Below, in pieces: positions 53,694 through 63,633 of a stretch of DNA of 64,000 bases (the first letter of the stretch is position 1; the number at the start of each line of letters is the position of its first letter). The position numbers and the translations under genes were made by a program. The stretch is from Peptoclostridium litorale DSM 5388. Its GTDB lineage: Bacteria > Bacillota > Clostridia > Peptostreptococcales > Peptostreptococcaceae. Location of the stretch: NCBI RefSeq assembly GCF_900141635.1, contig NZ_FSRH01000012.1:1-64000 (forward strand), read 5' to 3'. Under the pieces are notes generated by a model. That model saw only the letters and a list, made by a program, of their open reading frames with translations, was not told where the DNA came from and did not search any database.

Positions 53694-54475
53694 AAAATGA
53701 AGACTATATACTTGAAATAAAAGACCTTACCGTCTGCTACTCAGGCCACTGCGCCCTGCAGTCTGTAAATCTGGACGTACGAAAAGATGAGTTTCTCGGA
53801 ATAATTGGGCCCAACGGAGGGGGCAAGAGTACTCTTTTAAAGGCCATATGCGGACTCATCAGGCCATCAAGCGGCACTGTAAAACTCAACAGCTCCCGCC
53901 CAATAGGCTATGTACCCCAGTTTTCATCCTTCAGCAAGGACTTTCCCATAAGCGTCATTGAAGTCGTTTTGACTGGAATGCTTGGAGGCAGGGCAAGAGC
54001 TTTTCACAGATACTCAAGCTCAGATATATACAAGGCCCAAAAAACACTCTCCCTTTTAGGCATTCTGGATCTTGAAAAAAGGCAGATAGGCACGCTTTCA
54101 GGGGGACAGCTACAGAAGGTTCTCATAGCAAGGGCTCTTGTTTCGAATCCCGAAGTACTCCTTCTGGATGAGCCTACGGCAAGCGTCGATTCGACTTCAA
54201 AGTCGAATATATATGAGTTTTTAAGCCACCTTAGCAAAGATATGGCCGTTATAATTGTAAGCCACGACATAGGTACAATATCCTCATATGTTCACAGCAT
54301 AGCCTGTCTCAACAAAAAGCTATACTATCATGGCGAAGATGAAATAGATTTGAGCATGAGCATTGAAAAAACATACGGCTGCCCTATAGACATGATAGCT
54401 CATGGCTTCCCTCACAGGGTCTTAAGTCCGCATTTAAATCACAACGCCCTAAAGGAGGATGGTAAAGATGTTTGA
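53690..54475 (+). CDS. znuC: Metal ABC transporter ATP-binding protein
   Basis: 261 residues. GTG 53690 overlaps the znuA stop, AAGGAGG seven bases upstream. Walker A GPNGGGKST, signature LSGGQLQKV, Walker B VLLLDEPTAS and switch His in VSHD. Cytoplasmic motor of the importer. Confidence 0.95.
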   Translation: MKNEDYILEIKDLTVCYSGHCALQSVNLDVRKDEFLGIIGPNGGGKSTLLKAICGLIRPSSGTVKLNSSRPIGYVPQFSSFSKDFPISVIEVVLTGMLGGRARAFHRYSSSDIYKAQKTLSLLGILDLEKRQIGTLSGGQLQKVLIARALVSNPEVLLLDEPTASVDSTSKSNIYEFLSHLSKDMAVIIVSHDIGTISSYVHSIACLNKKLYYHGEDEIDLSMSIEKTYGCPIDMIAHGFPHRVLSPHLNHNALKEDGKDV

Positions 54476-55271
54476 TGCACTTGGATACTCTTTTGTTCAA
54501 AACGCCATAATGGGAGCCATTCTTTCAAGCATAGTGTGCGGAATAATAGGTACAATAATAGTGCAAAAGCGTCTCGTTATGCTGAGTGGTGGCATAGCCC
54601 ACGCTTCGTTTGGAGGTATAGGACTTGGCTATCTCATGGGCATTGAGCCCATAATACCGGGGCTATTGTTCGCCGTGGCTTCTGCACTTGCAGTTTCAGG
54701 AATGCGGAGAAGCACCGGAACCAATTCAGATGCGCTTACAGGAATGTTCTGGTCAAGCGGCATGGCCCTTGGGATACTCTTTATAGCCGTAACTCCGGGA
54801 TATCCTCCCGATATGACATCATACCTTTTCGGAGATATACTTACCATTTCAAGGTCTAATGTAACGCTTATGGCGGCGCTTGTCATTATAGTGACTGCAT
54901 CTGTGTTTTCATTTTTCAGTTACTGGAAGTCATTCCTGTTTGACGATGAATTTTCAGCAGTGATGGGAATGAACGTGAGGTTTTTCGAGAATGCACTTTT
55001 CATACTCGTGGCCATGTCAGTAGTGGCTCTAATAAAAGTTGTTGGAATAATACTCGTAATAGCACTGCTTACAATACCTCCGTCAATAGCCGCTCTTTAT
55101 ACATATAATCTTAAGGCCATAATGGTCACTTCAATACTTATAGGCTGCATAGCATGCCTTTTAGGACTTTATGTCTCATACATGATAGGAATTCCTTCAG
55201 GTGCTGTGATAGTTCTCTTTTCATCTTTTTCATATTTTGTATGTGCATTCACAAGACGAAAGGCAGCATAA
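54468..55271 (+). CDS. znuB: Metal ABC transporter permease
   Basis: About 267 residues, around eight helices, from ATG 54468 overlapping the znuC stop (GGAGG nine bases upstream). Family text GGIAHASFGGIGLGYL and the permease segment KVVGIILVIALLTIPPSIA. Confidence 0.94.
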   Translation: MFDALGYSFVQNAIMGAILSSIVCGIIGTIIVQKRLVMLSGGIAHASFGGIGLGYLMGIEPIIPGLLFAVASALAVSGMRRSTGTNSDALTGMFWSSGMALGILFIAVTPGYPPDMTSYLFGDILTISRSNVTLMAALVIIVTASVFSFFSYWKSFLFDDEFSAVMGMNVRFFENALFILVAMSVVALIKVVGIILVIALLTIPPSIAALYTYNLKAIMVTSILIGCIACLLGLYVSYMIGIPSGAVIVLFSSFSYFVCAFTRRKAA

Positions 55272-55301
55272 AAGCCGAGCTTTACAAAGCTCGGCTTTAC
55301 A
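55271..55301. terminator. Bidirectional terminator
   Basis: AAAGCCGAGCTTT-ACA-AAGCTCGGCTTT between the convergent metal-transport and purine genes; on the minus strand TTTT ends the 3' arm. Confidence 0.85.
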
Positions 55302-55318
55302 CTTTTGAATATTCTTGT

Positions 55319-58300
55319 TTATTTGAAATATGCAACTCCTGATTCAAATATCTTCTGGTCCTTCTCACCCGGAGTGTTCTTGCATATGTTCTTTCCGATT
55401 CTTTCTGAATGGGCCATCTTTCCAAGAATCCTTCCGTCAGGGCTTGTTATCCCCTCTATTGCATGGACCGATCCGTTAGGGTTGAATCTTATGTCATAGC
55501 TTGGATTTCCTTCGAAGTCAACATACTGAGTTGCCACCTGTCCGTTTTCAAATAGCTTTGCAGCAATTTCATCGCTGGCAAAGAACCTTCCCTCGCCGTG
55601 CGATACAGGCACAGTATGCATGCTTTCCGGCTCTGAAAGCGAAAGCCAAGGAGACTTGTTTGAAACCACTTTTGTCATTACAGCTTTTGCTACGTGTCTT
55701 CCTATAGTGTTGTAGGTAAGTGTAGGCGAGGACTCGTCTATATCCCTTATCTCGCCGTAAGGCAGAAGGCCTATCTTCACAAGAGCTTGGAATCCATTGC
55801 ATATTCCCAGCATAAGCCCGTCCCTGTTGTTTAGAAGATCCATTACAGCCTCTTTTACAGCCGGGTTTCTAAATACAGTCGCTATGAACTTTCCTGAACC
55901 TTCAGGTTCGTCTCCCGCACTGAAACCTCCAGGTATCATTATTATCTGCGACTGCTTTATAAGCCTTACCATGTTGTTTATTGACTCTTCCACATCGCTT
56001 GGCTTAAGGTTTTTAAATACCATTATCTCGCCCTTCGCTCCAGCCTTTTCAAAAGCCCTTAAAGAGTCGTACTCGCAGTTTGTTCCCGGGAACGCCGGAA
56101 TGAACACCTTCGGCTTTGCAATTGATATCTTAGGTGCTATGGCCGAACCGCCCGTATATATTCTGCTTTCAGGTTTTCCCTGTATTTCTTTTGTATATGA
56201 AGGGAATATGTCTTCAAGAGGCTCTTCCCAGTCTGAGTAAAGCTCGCTTATCTCAAGAGTCTCTCCCAGCGCCTTTATGACCGGCTCAAAGATAGTGCTT
56301 CCCACTACAGCATAGTCCACTCCCGAAAGCATTCCTTCTATGTCAGCTGAAGAGTCAACTTCCATGAGTATTGCTCCGTAAGAAGGTGCAAACAGATCTT
56401 TTTCTGAAATTCCTTCAAGGCTTGCCCCTACTCTGTTTCCAAAGCCCATTTTTGAAACGGCCTCTGCCATTCCTCCAAGGCCGAGTGCATATGACGAGTA
56501 TACCTGTCCTGATTTTGCAAATTCAGCCACCTTTTCAAAACATCTGCCAAGCCCTTCAAAATCAAAAGTCTTGTCGCCATTTACAGGAGGCTTCACAAGC
56601 ACAAGTTCATTTCCGCCGTTTTTGAATTCATTTGAAACGACTTTATCTGGCCTCACTATCCCCACAGAGAACGAAACAAGCGTCGGTGGAACATCTATAT
56701 CATTGAATGTTCCAGACATGCTGTCCTTTCCGCCTATTGCAGGTATTCCAAGCCCCTTTTGAGCTGCATACGCCCCAAGCAGAGCTCCAAAAGGCTTGCC
56801 CCATCTTGAAGGCTCGTCCCTTAGCTTTTCAAAGTACTCCTGAAGCGTAAGCCTTACATTCTTGTAGTCAACACCTATCGCTGCAAGCTTTGCAACCGAG
56901 TCAATAACGGCGTACATTGCACCGTGGAAAGGACTCCACTTTCCTATTTGAGGGTTGTATCCATAGCTCATTGCAGTAGCAGTGTTTACATTGCCCGAAA
57001 GCGCTGGTATCTTTGCAACCATTGCCTGTGAAGGCGTAGCCTGGTGCTTTCCTCCAAAAGGAAGTATAACGCTTCCAGTTCCTATAGTGCTGTCGAATCT
57101 TTCCACAAGCCCCTTTTGGGAGCAAATGTTAAGATCCTTTAGATTTTTAACCCACGTGCTCTTTAGGTCTTTTCCAGATGCAGCTTCTTTTGCCCTTTCT
57201 TCAAAATAGTCTGCACTTGATGGCGCCTTTACATGGATTTTTGTGTTTTGAGTCACTCCGTTTGTGTCAAGGAACTCCCTTGACAGGTCCACTATATAGT
57301 CGCCATTCCAGCTCATTCTAAGCCTTTTTGTGTCCGTGACAGTTGCAACTGCTACAGCCTCTAGGTTCTCAGTATTGGAAAGCTCTATGAATCTGTCTGC
57401 ATCGCCCTTGTCTACAACTACTGCCATTCTCTCCTGTGACTCTGATATTGCAAGCTCCGTCCCGTCAAGCCCCTCGTATTTTTTAGGCACCTTGTCAAGG
57501 TCTACCTCAAGTCCGTCTGTAAGCTCGCCTATCGCAACAGAAACTCCTCCTGCACCAAAGTCATTACACCTTTTTATCATCTTTGCAACAGTAGGGTTTC
57601 TAAACAACCTTTGTATCTTTCTCTCCGTAGGCGCATTACCCTTTTGAACCTCTGCGCCACAGCTTGTAAGAGATTCCTCGGTGTGTTCCTTTGAAGATCC
57701 AGTGGCCCCTCCACATCCGTCTCTTCCCGTTCTTCCTCCAACAAGTACTACAACATCTGAAGGCACAGGAATGTCTCTTATTACATTTTCTCTTGGCGCT
57801 GCAGCTATAACAGCGCCCACTTCCATTCTCTTTGCGACAAAGTCCTCGTCATAAACCTCTGATACAAGTCCTGTAGCTATTCCTATCTGATTTCCATAAG
57901 AACTATATCCGTGAGCCGCCTCAGTGGTGATCTTTCTTTGAGGAAGCTTTCCTTCAAGAGTGTCCTCTATAGGAGTTCTCGGATCTGCGCTTCCTGTAAC
58001 CCTCATTGCCTGGTATACGTATGATCTTCCTGAAAGCGGGTCTCTTATGGCTCCTCCAAGACATGTTGCCGCTCCACCAAAAGGCTCTATCTCTGTTGGA
58101 TGGTTGTGAGTCTCATTTTTGAACATTACAAGCCATTTTTGAGTCTGCCCGTCAATATCGACGTCAACCTCTATGCTAGCTGCGTTTATCTCCTCGGAAA
58201 CCTCAAGGTCTTCAAGTGTTCCTCTTTTTCTCATCTCTTTCATTGCAAGAGTTGCAATATCCATAAAGCATACGTCTTTTTTGTCTATCCTGTCTCCATA

Positions 58301-59095
58301 TACGTATTTTCTGCTCTCCATGTAATCGCTGTGAGCTTTTTTAAGAGCATCTGTATAAGGACTCTCATCTATGTCAACATCTGTGATGTTAGTTGCAAAA
58401 GTGGTATGTCTGCAGTGATCTGACCAGTATGTGTCTATCACCTTTATTTCAGTTATCGTAGGATTTCTCTTTTCAGTATCCCTGAAATATCCCTGGCAGA
58501 ATTTAAGGTCTTCAAAGTTCATCGCAAGGCCCCTGCTGTCCATAAAGCTTTTAAGACCCGTATCGTCAAGCTCATTGAATCCATTTAGTATTTCAACCTT
58601 TTCAGGCTTTTCATACTCCAGTTCAAGTGAATCCGGCTTTGAAAGCTTGGCCTCCCTTGAATCCACAGGGTTTATGCAGTACGCCTTTATATTTTCAAAT
58701 TCATCCTCGCTAAGTTCTCCGCTGAGCACATATACCCTTGCTGCGGAGACAACGGGTCTTGCCTCCTGAGTAAGTATTTGAATACACTGCGATGCAGAAT
58801 CAGCCCTTTGGTCGTACTGTCCCGGAAGGTATTCAACAGAAAATGCCCTTTCACCTTGCTCAAGGCTCATCTCTTCGTCATATACATAGTCTACTGGCGG
58901 TTCTGAAAATATTGTAGCCTTTGAAGCTTCATATACTTCATCTGAAATCCCCTCAATGTCATATCTGTTTATAATCCTGATTCTTTTAAGACCATTTATT
59001 CCAAGATGCTCTACTATGTCAGACATAAGCCCCTGGGCCTGAACGTCAAACCCCTCTTTTTTCTCCACAAATATTCTCTTTACATTTTGTCCCAT
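55319..59095 (-). CDS. purL: Phosphoribosylformylglycinamidine synthase (large, PurL-PurQ fused)
   Basis: ATP- and glutamine-dependent fourth step of purine synthesis. 1258 residues, the clostridial fused form. N-terminal PurS-like region; synthetase domain with DTYWSDHCRHTTF, FKNETHNHPTEIEPFGGAATCLGG and FGAGGVSVAIGEL; C-terminal glutaminase (about 1000-1258) with FPGTNCEYD, IPGGFSAGDEPEGSG, and Cys in MLGICNGFQAL, then His of VPVSHGEGRFFA. It follows purD by 43 bases. Confidence 0.97.
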   Translation of the reverse strand: MGQNVKRIFVEKKEGFDVQAQGLMSDIVEHLGINGLKRIRIINRYDIEGISDEVYEASKATIFSEPPVDYVYDEEMSLEQGERAFSVEYLPGQYDQRADSASQCIQILTQEARPVVSAARVYVLSGELSEDEFENIKAYCINPVDSREAKLSKPDSLELEYEKPEKVEILNGFNELDDTGLKSFMDSRGLAMNFEDLKFCQGYFRDTEKRNPTITEIKVIDTYWSDHCRHTTFATNITDVDIDESPYTDALKKAHSDYMESRKYVYGDRIDKKDVCFMDIATLAMKEMRKRGTLEDLEVSEEINAASIEVDVDIDGQTQKWLVMFKNETHNHPTEIEPFGGAATCLGGAIRDPLSGRSYVYQAMRVTGSADPRTPIEDTLEGKLPQRKITTEAAHGYSSYGNQIGIATGLVSEVYDEDFVAKRMEVGAVIAAAPRENVIRDIPVPSDVVVLVGGRTGRDGCGGATGSSKEHTEESLTSCGAEVQKGNAPTERKIQRLFRNPTVAKMIKRCNDFGAGGVSVAIGELTDGLEVDLDKVPKKYEGLDGTELAISESQERMAVVVDKGDADRFIELSNTENLEAVAVATVTDTKRLRMSWNGDYIVDLSREFLDTNGVTQNTKIHVKAPSSADYFEERAKEAASGKDLKSTWVKNLKDLNICSQKGLVERFDSTIGTGSVILPFGGKHQATPSQAMVAKIPALSGNVNTATAMSYGYNPQIGKWSPFHGAMYAVIDSVAKLAAIGVDYKNVRLTLQEYFEKLRDEPSRWGKPFGALLGAYAAQKGLGIPAIGGKDSMSGTFNDIDVPPTLVSFSVGIVRPDKVVSNEFKNGGNELVLVKPPVNGDKTFDFEGLGRCFEKVAEFAKSGQVYSSYALGLGGMAEAVSKMGFGNRVGASLEGISEKDLFAPSYGAILMEVDSSADIEGMLSGVDYAVVGSTIFEPVIKALGETLEISELYSDWEEPLEDIFPSYTKEIQGKPESRIYTGGSAIAPKISIAKPKVFIPAFPGTNCEYDSLRAFEKAGAKGEIMVFKNLKPSDVEESINNMVRLIKQSQIIMIPGGFSAGDEPEGSGKFIATVFRNPAVKEAVMDLLNNRDGLMLGICNGFQALVKIGLLPYGEIRDIDESSPTLTYNTIGRHVAKAVMTKVVSNKSPWLSLSEPESMHTVPVSHGEGRFFASDEIAAKLFENGQVATQYVDFEGNPSYDIRFNPNGSVHAIEGITSPDGRILGKMAHSERIGKNICKNTPGEKDQKIFESGVAYFK

Positions 59096-59138
59096 TTCAA
59101 ATGCTCCTTTGTAAGTATACTTGTATTAAAATGATATA

Positions 59139-60401
59139 CTATCTGCCTATTATCTTGCCTATGTCGCTTCTGTATTGAGCTCCCTCAAACTGTATCTTTC
59201 TTACATTTTCATAAGCCTTGTTTCTGGCTTCTTCTATGCTCTCGCCATACGCCGTAACCCCAAGAACTCTTCCTCCGTTTGTGAGGACTTTGCCATCTTC
59301 AAGCCTTGTTCCCGCATGGAATACCATTACGTCACTGTCCACTTTATCAAACCCTGTTATTTCCTTGCCCTTTTCATACATTCCAGGGTATCCCTTTGAA
59401 GCCATCCCAACACATACTGTTTTCTTGTCGCTCCACTTTATCTCCTGCTGGTCGAGTCTTCCTTCGATTATGCTCTCTATTATGTCTACAAGGTCAGTCT
59501 CAAGCCTTGTAAGTACAGATTGTGTTTCAGGGTCTCCAAACCTCACGTTGAACTCGAGAACCTTAGGTCCCTCACTTCCTATCATAAGTCCCACAAACAG
59601 TATTCCCTTGAAGTTCATCCCTTCATTTTTGAATCCATCTATTATAGGGGTGAGTATTTCCCTTTCAACCCTGTTTGAAAGCTCTTCATCATATATCATG
59701 CTTGGCGAATAGCTTCCCATTCCCCCGGTGTTTGGTCCCATGTCATCATCAAATATCTTCTTGTAGTCCTGTGCGCTTGTCATAGGAACTATGGTTTTTC
59801 CGTCTACAAAGCAAAGTATCGAAGCCTCTATACCTGAAAGGAACTCTTCTATTACAACTTTCTTTCCCGATTCTCCAAATACCTTTGAAAGCATTATGTT
59901 TTCAAGGTCTTTTACGGCTTCCACTCTTTCAGTTTCTATTAGTACGCCTTTTCCTGCCGCAAGCCCGTCGGCCTTTATCACTATAGGATAGCCGAACTTA
60001 TCTACATTTTTAACGGCCTCGTCAAAATCTGTATACTCTTCGTATTTGCCTGTAGGTATGTTGTTTCTTATCATGAACTCCTTCGAAAAAGCCTTGCTCC
60101 CCTCAAGCCTTGAACACATCTTGTCGGGTCCGAATATCTTAAGTCCTTCTGCTTCGAACATGTCAGTTATACCCATTACAAGAGCTACCTCAGGTCCCAC
60201 GATTGTAAGGTCTATTCCTTTTTCCTTTGCAAAACCCAAAAGGCCTTCTACGTCATCAGCAGATATGTCCACATTTTGGGCAATCTCCGCCGTTCCCGCA
60301 TTGCCAGGTGCGCAGTATATGCTGCTTACCCTTTGACTTTTACAAAGCTTCCACACTATTGCATGTTCTCTTCCGCCGCTTCCTACTACAAGAATTTTCA
60401 T
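59139..60401 (-). CDS. purD: Phosphoribosylamine-glycine ligase
   Basis: ATP-grasp enzyme adding glycine to phosphoribosylamine. 420 residues. N-terminal VVGSGGREHAI, KADGLAAGKGV, SAQDYKKIFDDDMGPNTGGMGSY, and RFGDPETQ. Links this operon to the glycine pool. Confidence 0.97.
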   Translation of the reverse strand: MKILVVGSGGREHAIVWKLCKSQRVSSIYCAPGNAGTAEIAQNVDISADDVEGLLGFAKEKGIDLTIVGPEVALVMGITDMFEAEGLKIFGPDKMCSRLEGSKAFSKEFMIRNNIPTGKYEEYTDFDEAVKNVDKFGYPIVIKADGLAAGKGVLIETERVEAVKDLENIMLSKVFGESGKKVVIEEFLSGIEASILCFVDGKTIVPMTSAQDYKKIFDDDMGPNTGGMGSYSPSMIYDEELSNRVEREILTPIIDGFKNEGMNFKGILFVGLMIGSEGPKVLEFNVRFGDPETQSVLTRLETDLVDIIESIIEGRLDQQEIKWSDKKTVCVGMASKGYPGMYEKGKEITGFDKVDSDVMVFHAGTRLEDGKVLTNGGRVLGVTAYGESIEEARNKAYENVRKIQFEGAQYRSDIGKIIGR

Positions 60402-60411
60402 GATGCACCTC

Positions 60412-61947
60412 CTAGTGTTTGAAATGTCTTATTCCACTGAATACCATTGCTATTGAAAGCTCGTCGCAAGCATCTATTGAGTCCTGATCTTTTACCGACC
60501 CTCCCGGCTGTATTATGGCCTTTATTCCATATTCAGCCGCAAATCTTACGCAGTCGTCAAATGGGAAGAATGCGTCAGATGCAAGTACCGCACCTTCAAA
60601 ATCCTTCTCTTTATTATTTCCTATTGCATTTTCAAGGGCCCATATCCTTGAAGTCTGTCCAGGTCCAAGCGCAATTGTCATTCCGTCCTTGACTATGGCT
60701 ATTGCATTTGACTTCATATGCTTCACTATTTTCATTCCAAATACCATGTCGTCTATTTGAGCTTTTGTAGGCACTGTTTGTGTAACCGTTTTGAAGTCTT
60801 CATAAAGCTTTTCGTCCTTGTCCTGAGCCAGAAGCTTTCCATCAAGGTATTTAAAGTCGTATCCTCTCGTCTTTGGACTTAGATCCTTAAGCTTTAGTAT
60901 CCTGAGGTTTTTCTTAGCTTTTAGCACTTCAAGCGCCTCGTCTGTAAAGTCGTATGCCGCTATTATTTCAAAGAATATTTCACTTAAAAGCTCTGCGGTA
61001 TTAAGGTCTACAGTTGAATTTATTCCAATTATTCCACCGAATATGGAAGTCTTGTCTGCCTCATATGCCTTTTTGAATGACTCGAATGAATCTTTGCCTA
61101 TTCCAACTCCGCATGGGTTTGCATGCTTTATTGCTACAGACGCAATGTTTTCGCCGCCCTCGAATTCTCTTAGTATCTCAAGCGCCGCATTAAGGTCGTT
61201 TATATTGTTGAATGAAAGCTGCTTTCCGTGAAGCTGCTCAAAATCCAGTTTTGTATCAAGCACGAAGTTCTCCTTGTACAGGCTTCCCTTTTGGTGTGGG
61301 TTTTCGCCGTATCTAAGCTCTTCTTCCTTCTCAAATGTAAGGTTTAGGTATTTTGGGTGTCTGTCTCCCACAAGCTCCATGAAATAGTTTGATATTATAG
61401 AGTCGTAGTGAGCTGTAAGCGAAAATGCCTTGTATGAAAGGTTCAGTCTTTCCTCTTGAGAAAGCTCCCCTTCTTTTAAACTCTCTATTATAAGTCCGTA
61501 GTCAGACGGGTCTGTAACTATTATGACGTCCCTGTAGTTTTTTGCCGCAGACCTTATCATGCTAGGACCGCCGATATCTATGTTTTCTATCATGTCTTCC
61601 ATGCCAGCCCCCGACTTCAGGCAGCCTTCGAAATTGTAAAGATTGACTACGACCATGTCTATTGACTTTATCTCCAGCTTTTCCACAGTTTCAACATGTT
61701 CCTTTATGTCTCTTCTATACAGTATCCCTCCGTGAACATAAGGGTTTAGAGTTTTAACCCTGCCGTCCAGTATCTCCGGAAATCCCGTAAGCTGGTCTAT
61801 TTGAATGGCATTCACTCCCGCTTCACTAAGCATTTTGTGAGTATTGCCTGTTGATATTATTTCGTACCCTAGTTTTTCTAGCTCTTTCCCGAATTCAACT
61901 ATCCCCGTCTTGTCTGTAACACTTATAAGCGCTCTCTTATTTGCCAT
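60412..61947 (-). CDS. purH: AICAR transformylase / IMP cyclohydrolase
   Basis: Bifunctional last two steps to IMP, using 10-formyl-THF. 511 residues. Cyclohydrolase part (1-200) with SVTDKTGI, STGNTHKML, GRVKTLNPYVHGGIL; transformylase part with RYGENPHQKGSLY, AIKHANPCGVG and SDAFFPFDDCV. Overlaps purN by 11 bases. Confidence 0.97.
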   Translation of the reverse strand: MANKRALISVTDKTGIVEFGKELEKLGYEIISTGNTHKMLSEAGVNAIQIDQLTGFPEILDGRVKTLNPYVHGGILYRRDIKEHVETVEKLEIKSIDMVVVNLYNFEGCLKSGAGMEDMIENIDIGGPSMIRSAAKNYRDVIIVTDPSDYGLIIESLKEGELSQEERLNLSYKAFSLTAHYDSIISNYFMELVGDRHPKYLNLTFEKEEELRYGENPHQKGSLYKENFVLDTKLDFEQLHGKQLSFNNINDLNAALEILREFEGGENIASVAIKHANPCGVGIGKDSFESFKKAYEADKTSIFGGIIGINSTVDLNTAELLSEIFFEIIAAYDFTDEALEVLKAKKNLRILKLKDLSPKTRGYDFKYLDGKLLAQDKDEKLYEDFKTVTQTVPTKAQIDDMVFGMKIVKHMKSNAIAIVKDGMTIALGPGQTSRIWALENAIGNNKEKDFEGAVLASDAFFPFDDCVRFAAEYGIKAIIQPGGSVKDQDSIDACDELSIAMVFSGIRHFKH

Positions 61948-62533
61948 TTGTGTGTACTCTCCTTCCGACTATCTTAAGTTTTCCATCGCAATAAAGCTTT
62001 ACCGCATCTACTATTAGTTCATGTTCTATTTCAAGTACTCTTTTTTGGAGTGAATCTGCATTGTCTTCATCGTATACGGGAACCGCTCTTTGAAGTATTA
62101 TAGGCCCCCCATCGGGCTCTTCGTTTACAAAGTGGACAGTGGCCCCGCTTAATTTCACTCCGTATTCTATTGCCTTTTGATGTACTATTTTACCATAGTA
62201 TCCCTTGCCGCAAAAGGATGGTATTAGCGAAGGGTGTATGTTTATTATCTTGTTTTCAAATCTTTTTATGAAATCCGGGCTGAGTATTTTAAGGTACCCA
62301 GCGAGAACTACAAGGTCTATGTCTTCGCCTTCAATTATATCTATTACCCTTTTTTCGTCTTTTTCGAATACTGCATTTATGCTTGCATCTTTTGCCCTCT
62401 GCAGGCCGTAGGCTTCTTCCCTGTTTGATATTACAATCTTTATACGACCGTTTATATGTCCGTTTTCACATGCATCGATTACAGCCTGGAGGTTGCTTCC
62501 TGAACCCGAAACGAGTACAGCTATGTTTACCAT
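61937..62533 (-). CDS. purN: Phosphoribosylglycinamide formyltransferase
   Basis: Transfers formyl from 10-formyl-THF to GAR. 198 residues. VLVSGSGSNLQA, LAGYLKILSPDFI, catalytic IINIHPSLIPSFCGKGYYG and GATVHFVNEEPDGGPII. Seven-base overlap with purM. Confidence 0.97.
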   Translation of the reverse strand: MVNIAVLVSGSGSNLQAVIDACENGHINGRIKIVISNREEAYGLQRAKDASINAVFEKDEKRVIDIIEGEDIDLVVLAGYLKILSPDFIKRFENKIINIHPSLIPSFCGKGYYGKIVHQKAIEYGVKLSGATVHFVNEEPDGGPIILQRAVPVYDEDNADSLQKRVLEIEHELIVDAVKLYCDGKLKIVGRRVHTNGK

Positions 62534-63564
62534 AGCTCAACACCCTTTCCTCCAGATGTTATCTCGCCTATTACATATGCCTTTTCACCGGCCTGCTGCA
62601 CTGTATTTACAATATCCTGCGCAACTTTATTGTCAACCACAAGCACAAGCCCTATTCCCATGTTGAAGCTTCTGTAAAGCTCCTCTTCCTCAACCATGTC
62701 AAGTCCCTGTATTACAGTGAATATGTCTGGCATATCCCATGAGTCCTTTTTAATCTTTGCACAGCATCCGTCCGGAAGCACTCTTGGAACGTTTTCCACA
62801 AGTCCTCCTCCTGTTATGTGAGCTATGGCCTTTATTTCATATTTTTCAAGAAGGCTTTTCACTGCCTTTACATATATCTTTGTAGGTCTTAGGAGCATCT
62901 GTCCAAGAGTCTCGTCAATGCCTTCAAACTTCTTGTCAAGGCTGTATCCAAGCTTTTCTATGAAAAGCTTTCTTACAAGAGAGTAACCGTTGCTGTGAAT
63001 TCCACTTGAAGCTATTCCTATTACAGCATCTCCCTCTTTTACCCCTTCGCCTGTTATTATCTTTTCTCTGTCGCATATTCCTACTGAAAATCCTGCCAGG
63101 TCATACTCGTCCTCAGAATACATTCCAGGCATTTCTGCGGTTTCTCCGCCTACAAGTGCCATTTCAGACATCTTGCAGCCTTCAACTATTCCCGACACTA
63201 TCTTTTCAGCCTTCAACGCGTCAAGCTTTCCAACCGCCATGTAGTCGAGAAAGAAAAGAGGCACAGCGCCCTGGCATATAAGATCGTTTACGCACATTGC
63301 CACAAGGTCTATTCCCACAGTATCGTGAACATCCATAAGCTGGGCTATCTTAAGCTTCGTGCCTACTCCGTCCGTAGATGAAAGAAGCACAGGCTCTTTC
63401 ATGCCCATGAAGTTTTTAAGGCTGTAAAGTCCGCTGAAGCTTCCCAGATCTCCTATGACATTTGAATCATATGTCGACTTCACTTTTTTCTTTATCAGAT
63501 CAACCGCTCTATTTCCCTCATCTATGTTTACGCCTGACTGGCTGTAGCTTATCTTTTCTTCCAT
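62527..63564 (-). CDS. purM: Phosphoribosylformylglycinamidine cyclo-ligase
   Basis: Closes the imidazole ring to give AIR. About 345 residues from ATG 63564 (GGGAGG seven bases upstream; a longer frame is rejected). VLLSSTDGVGTKL, DLVAMCVNDLICQGAVPLFFLDY, LVGGETAEMPGMY, and AHITGGGLVENVPRVLP. Confidence 0.97.
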   Translation of the reverse strand: MEEKISYSQSGVNIDEGNRAVDLIKKKVKSTYDSNVIGDLGSFSGLYSLKNFMGMKEPVLLSSTDGVGTKLKIAQLMDVHDTVGIDLVAMCVNDLICQGAVPLFFLDYMAVGKLDALKAEKIVSGIVEGCKMSEMALVGGETAEMPGMYSEDEYDLAGFSVGICDREKIITGEGVKEGDAVIGIASSGIHSNGYSLVRKLFIEKLGYSLDKKFEGIDETLGQMLLRPTKIYVKAVKSLLEKYEIKAIAHITGGGLVENVPRVLPDGCCAKIKKDSWDMPDIFTVIQGLDMVEEEELYRSFNMGIGLVLVVDNKVAQDIVNTVQQAGEKAYVIGEITSGGKGVELW

Positions 63565-63633
63565 TTTTATTCCTCCCGACAGATTGGTCTTTAGGTGCAT
63601 TTTAATATTTTTACAAAATCTATTTTTTAAACA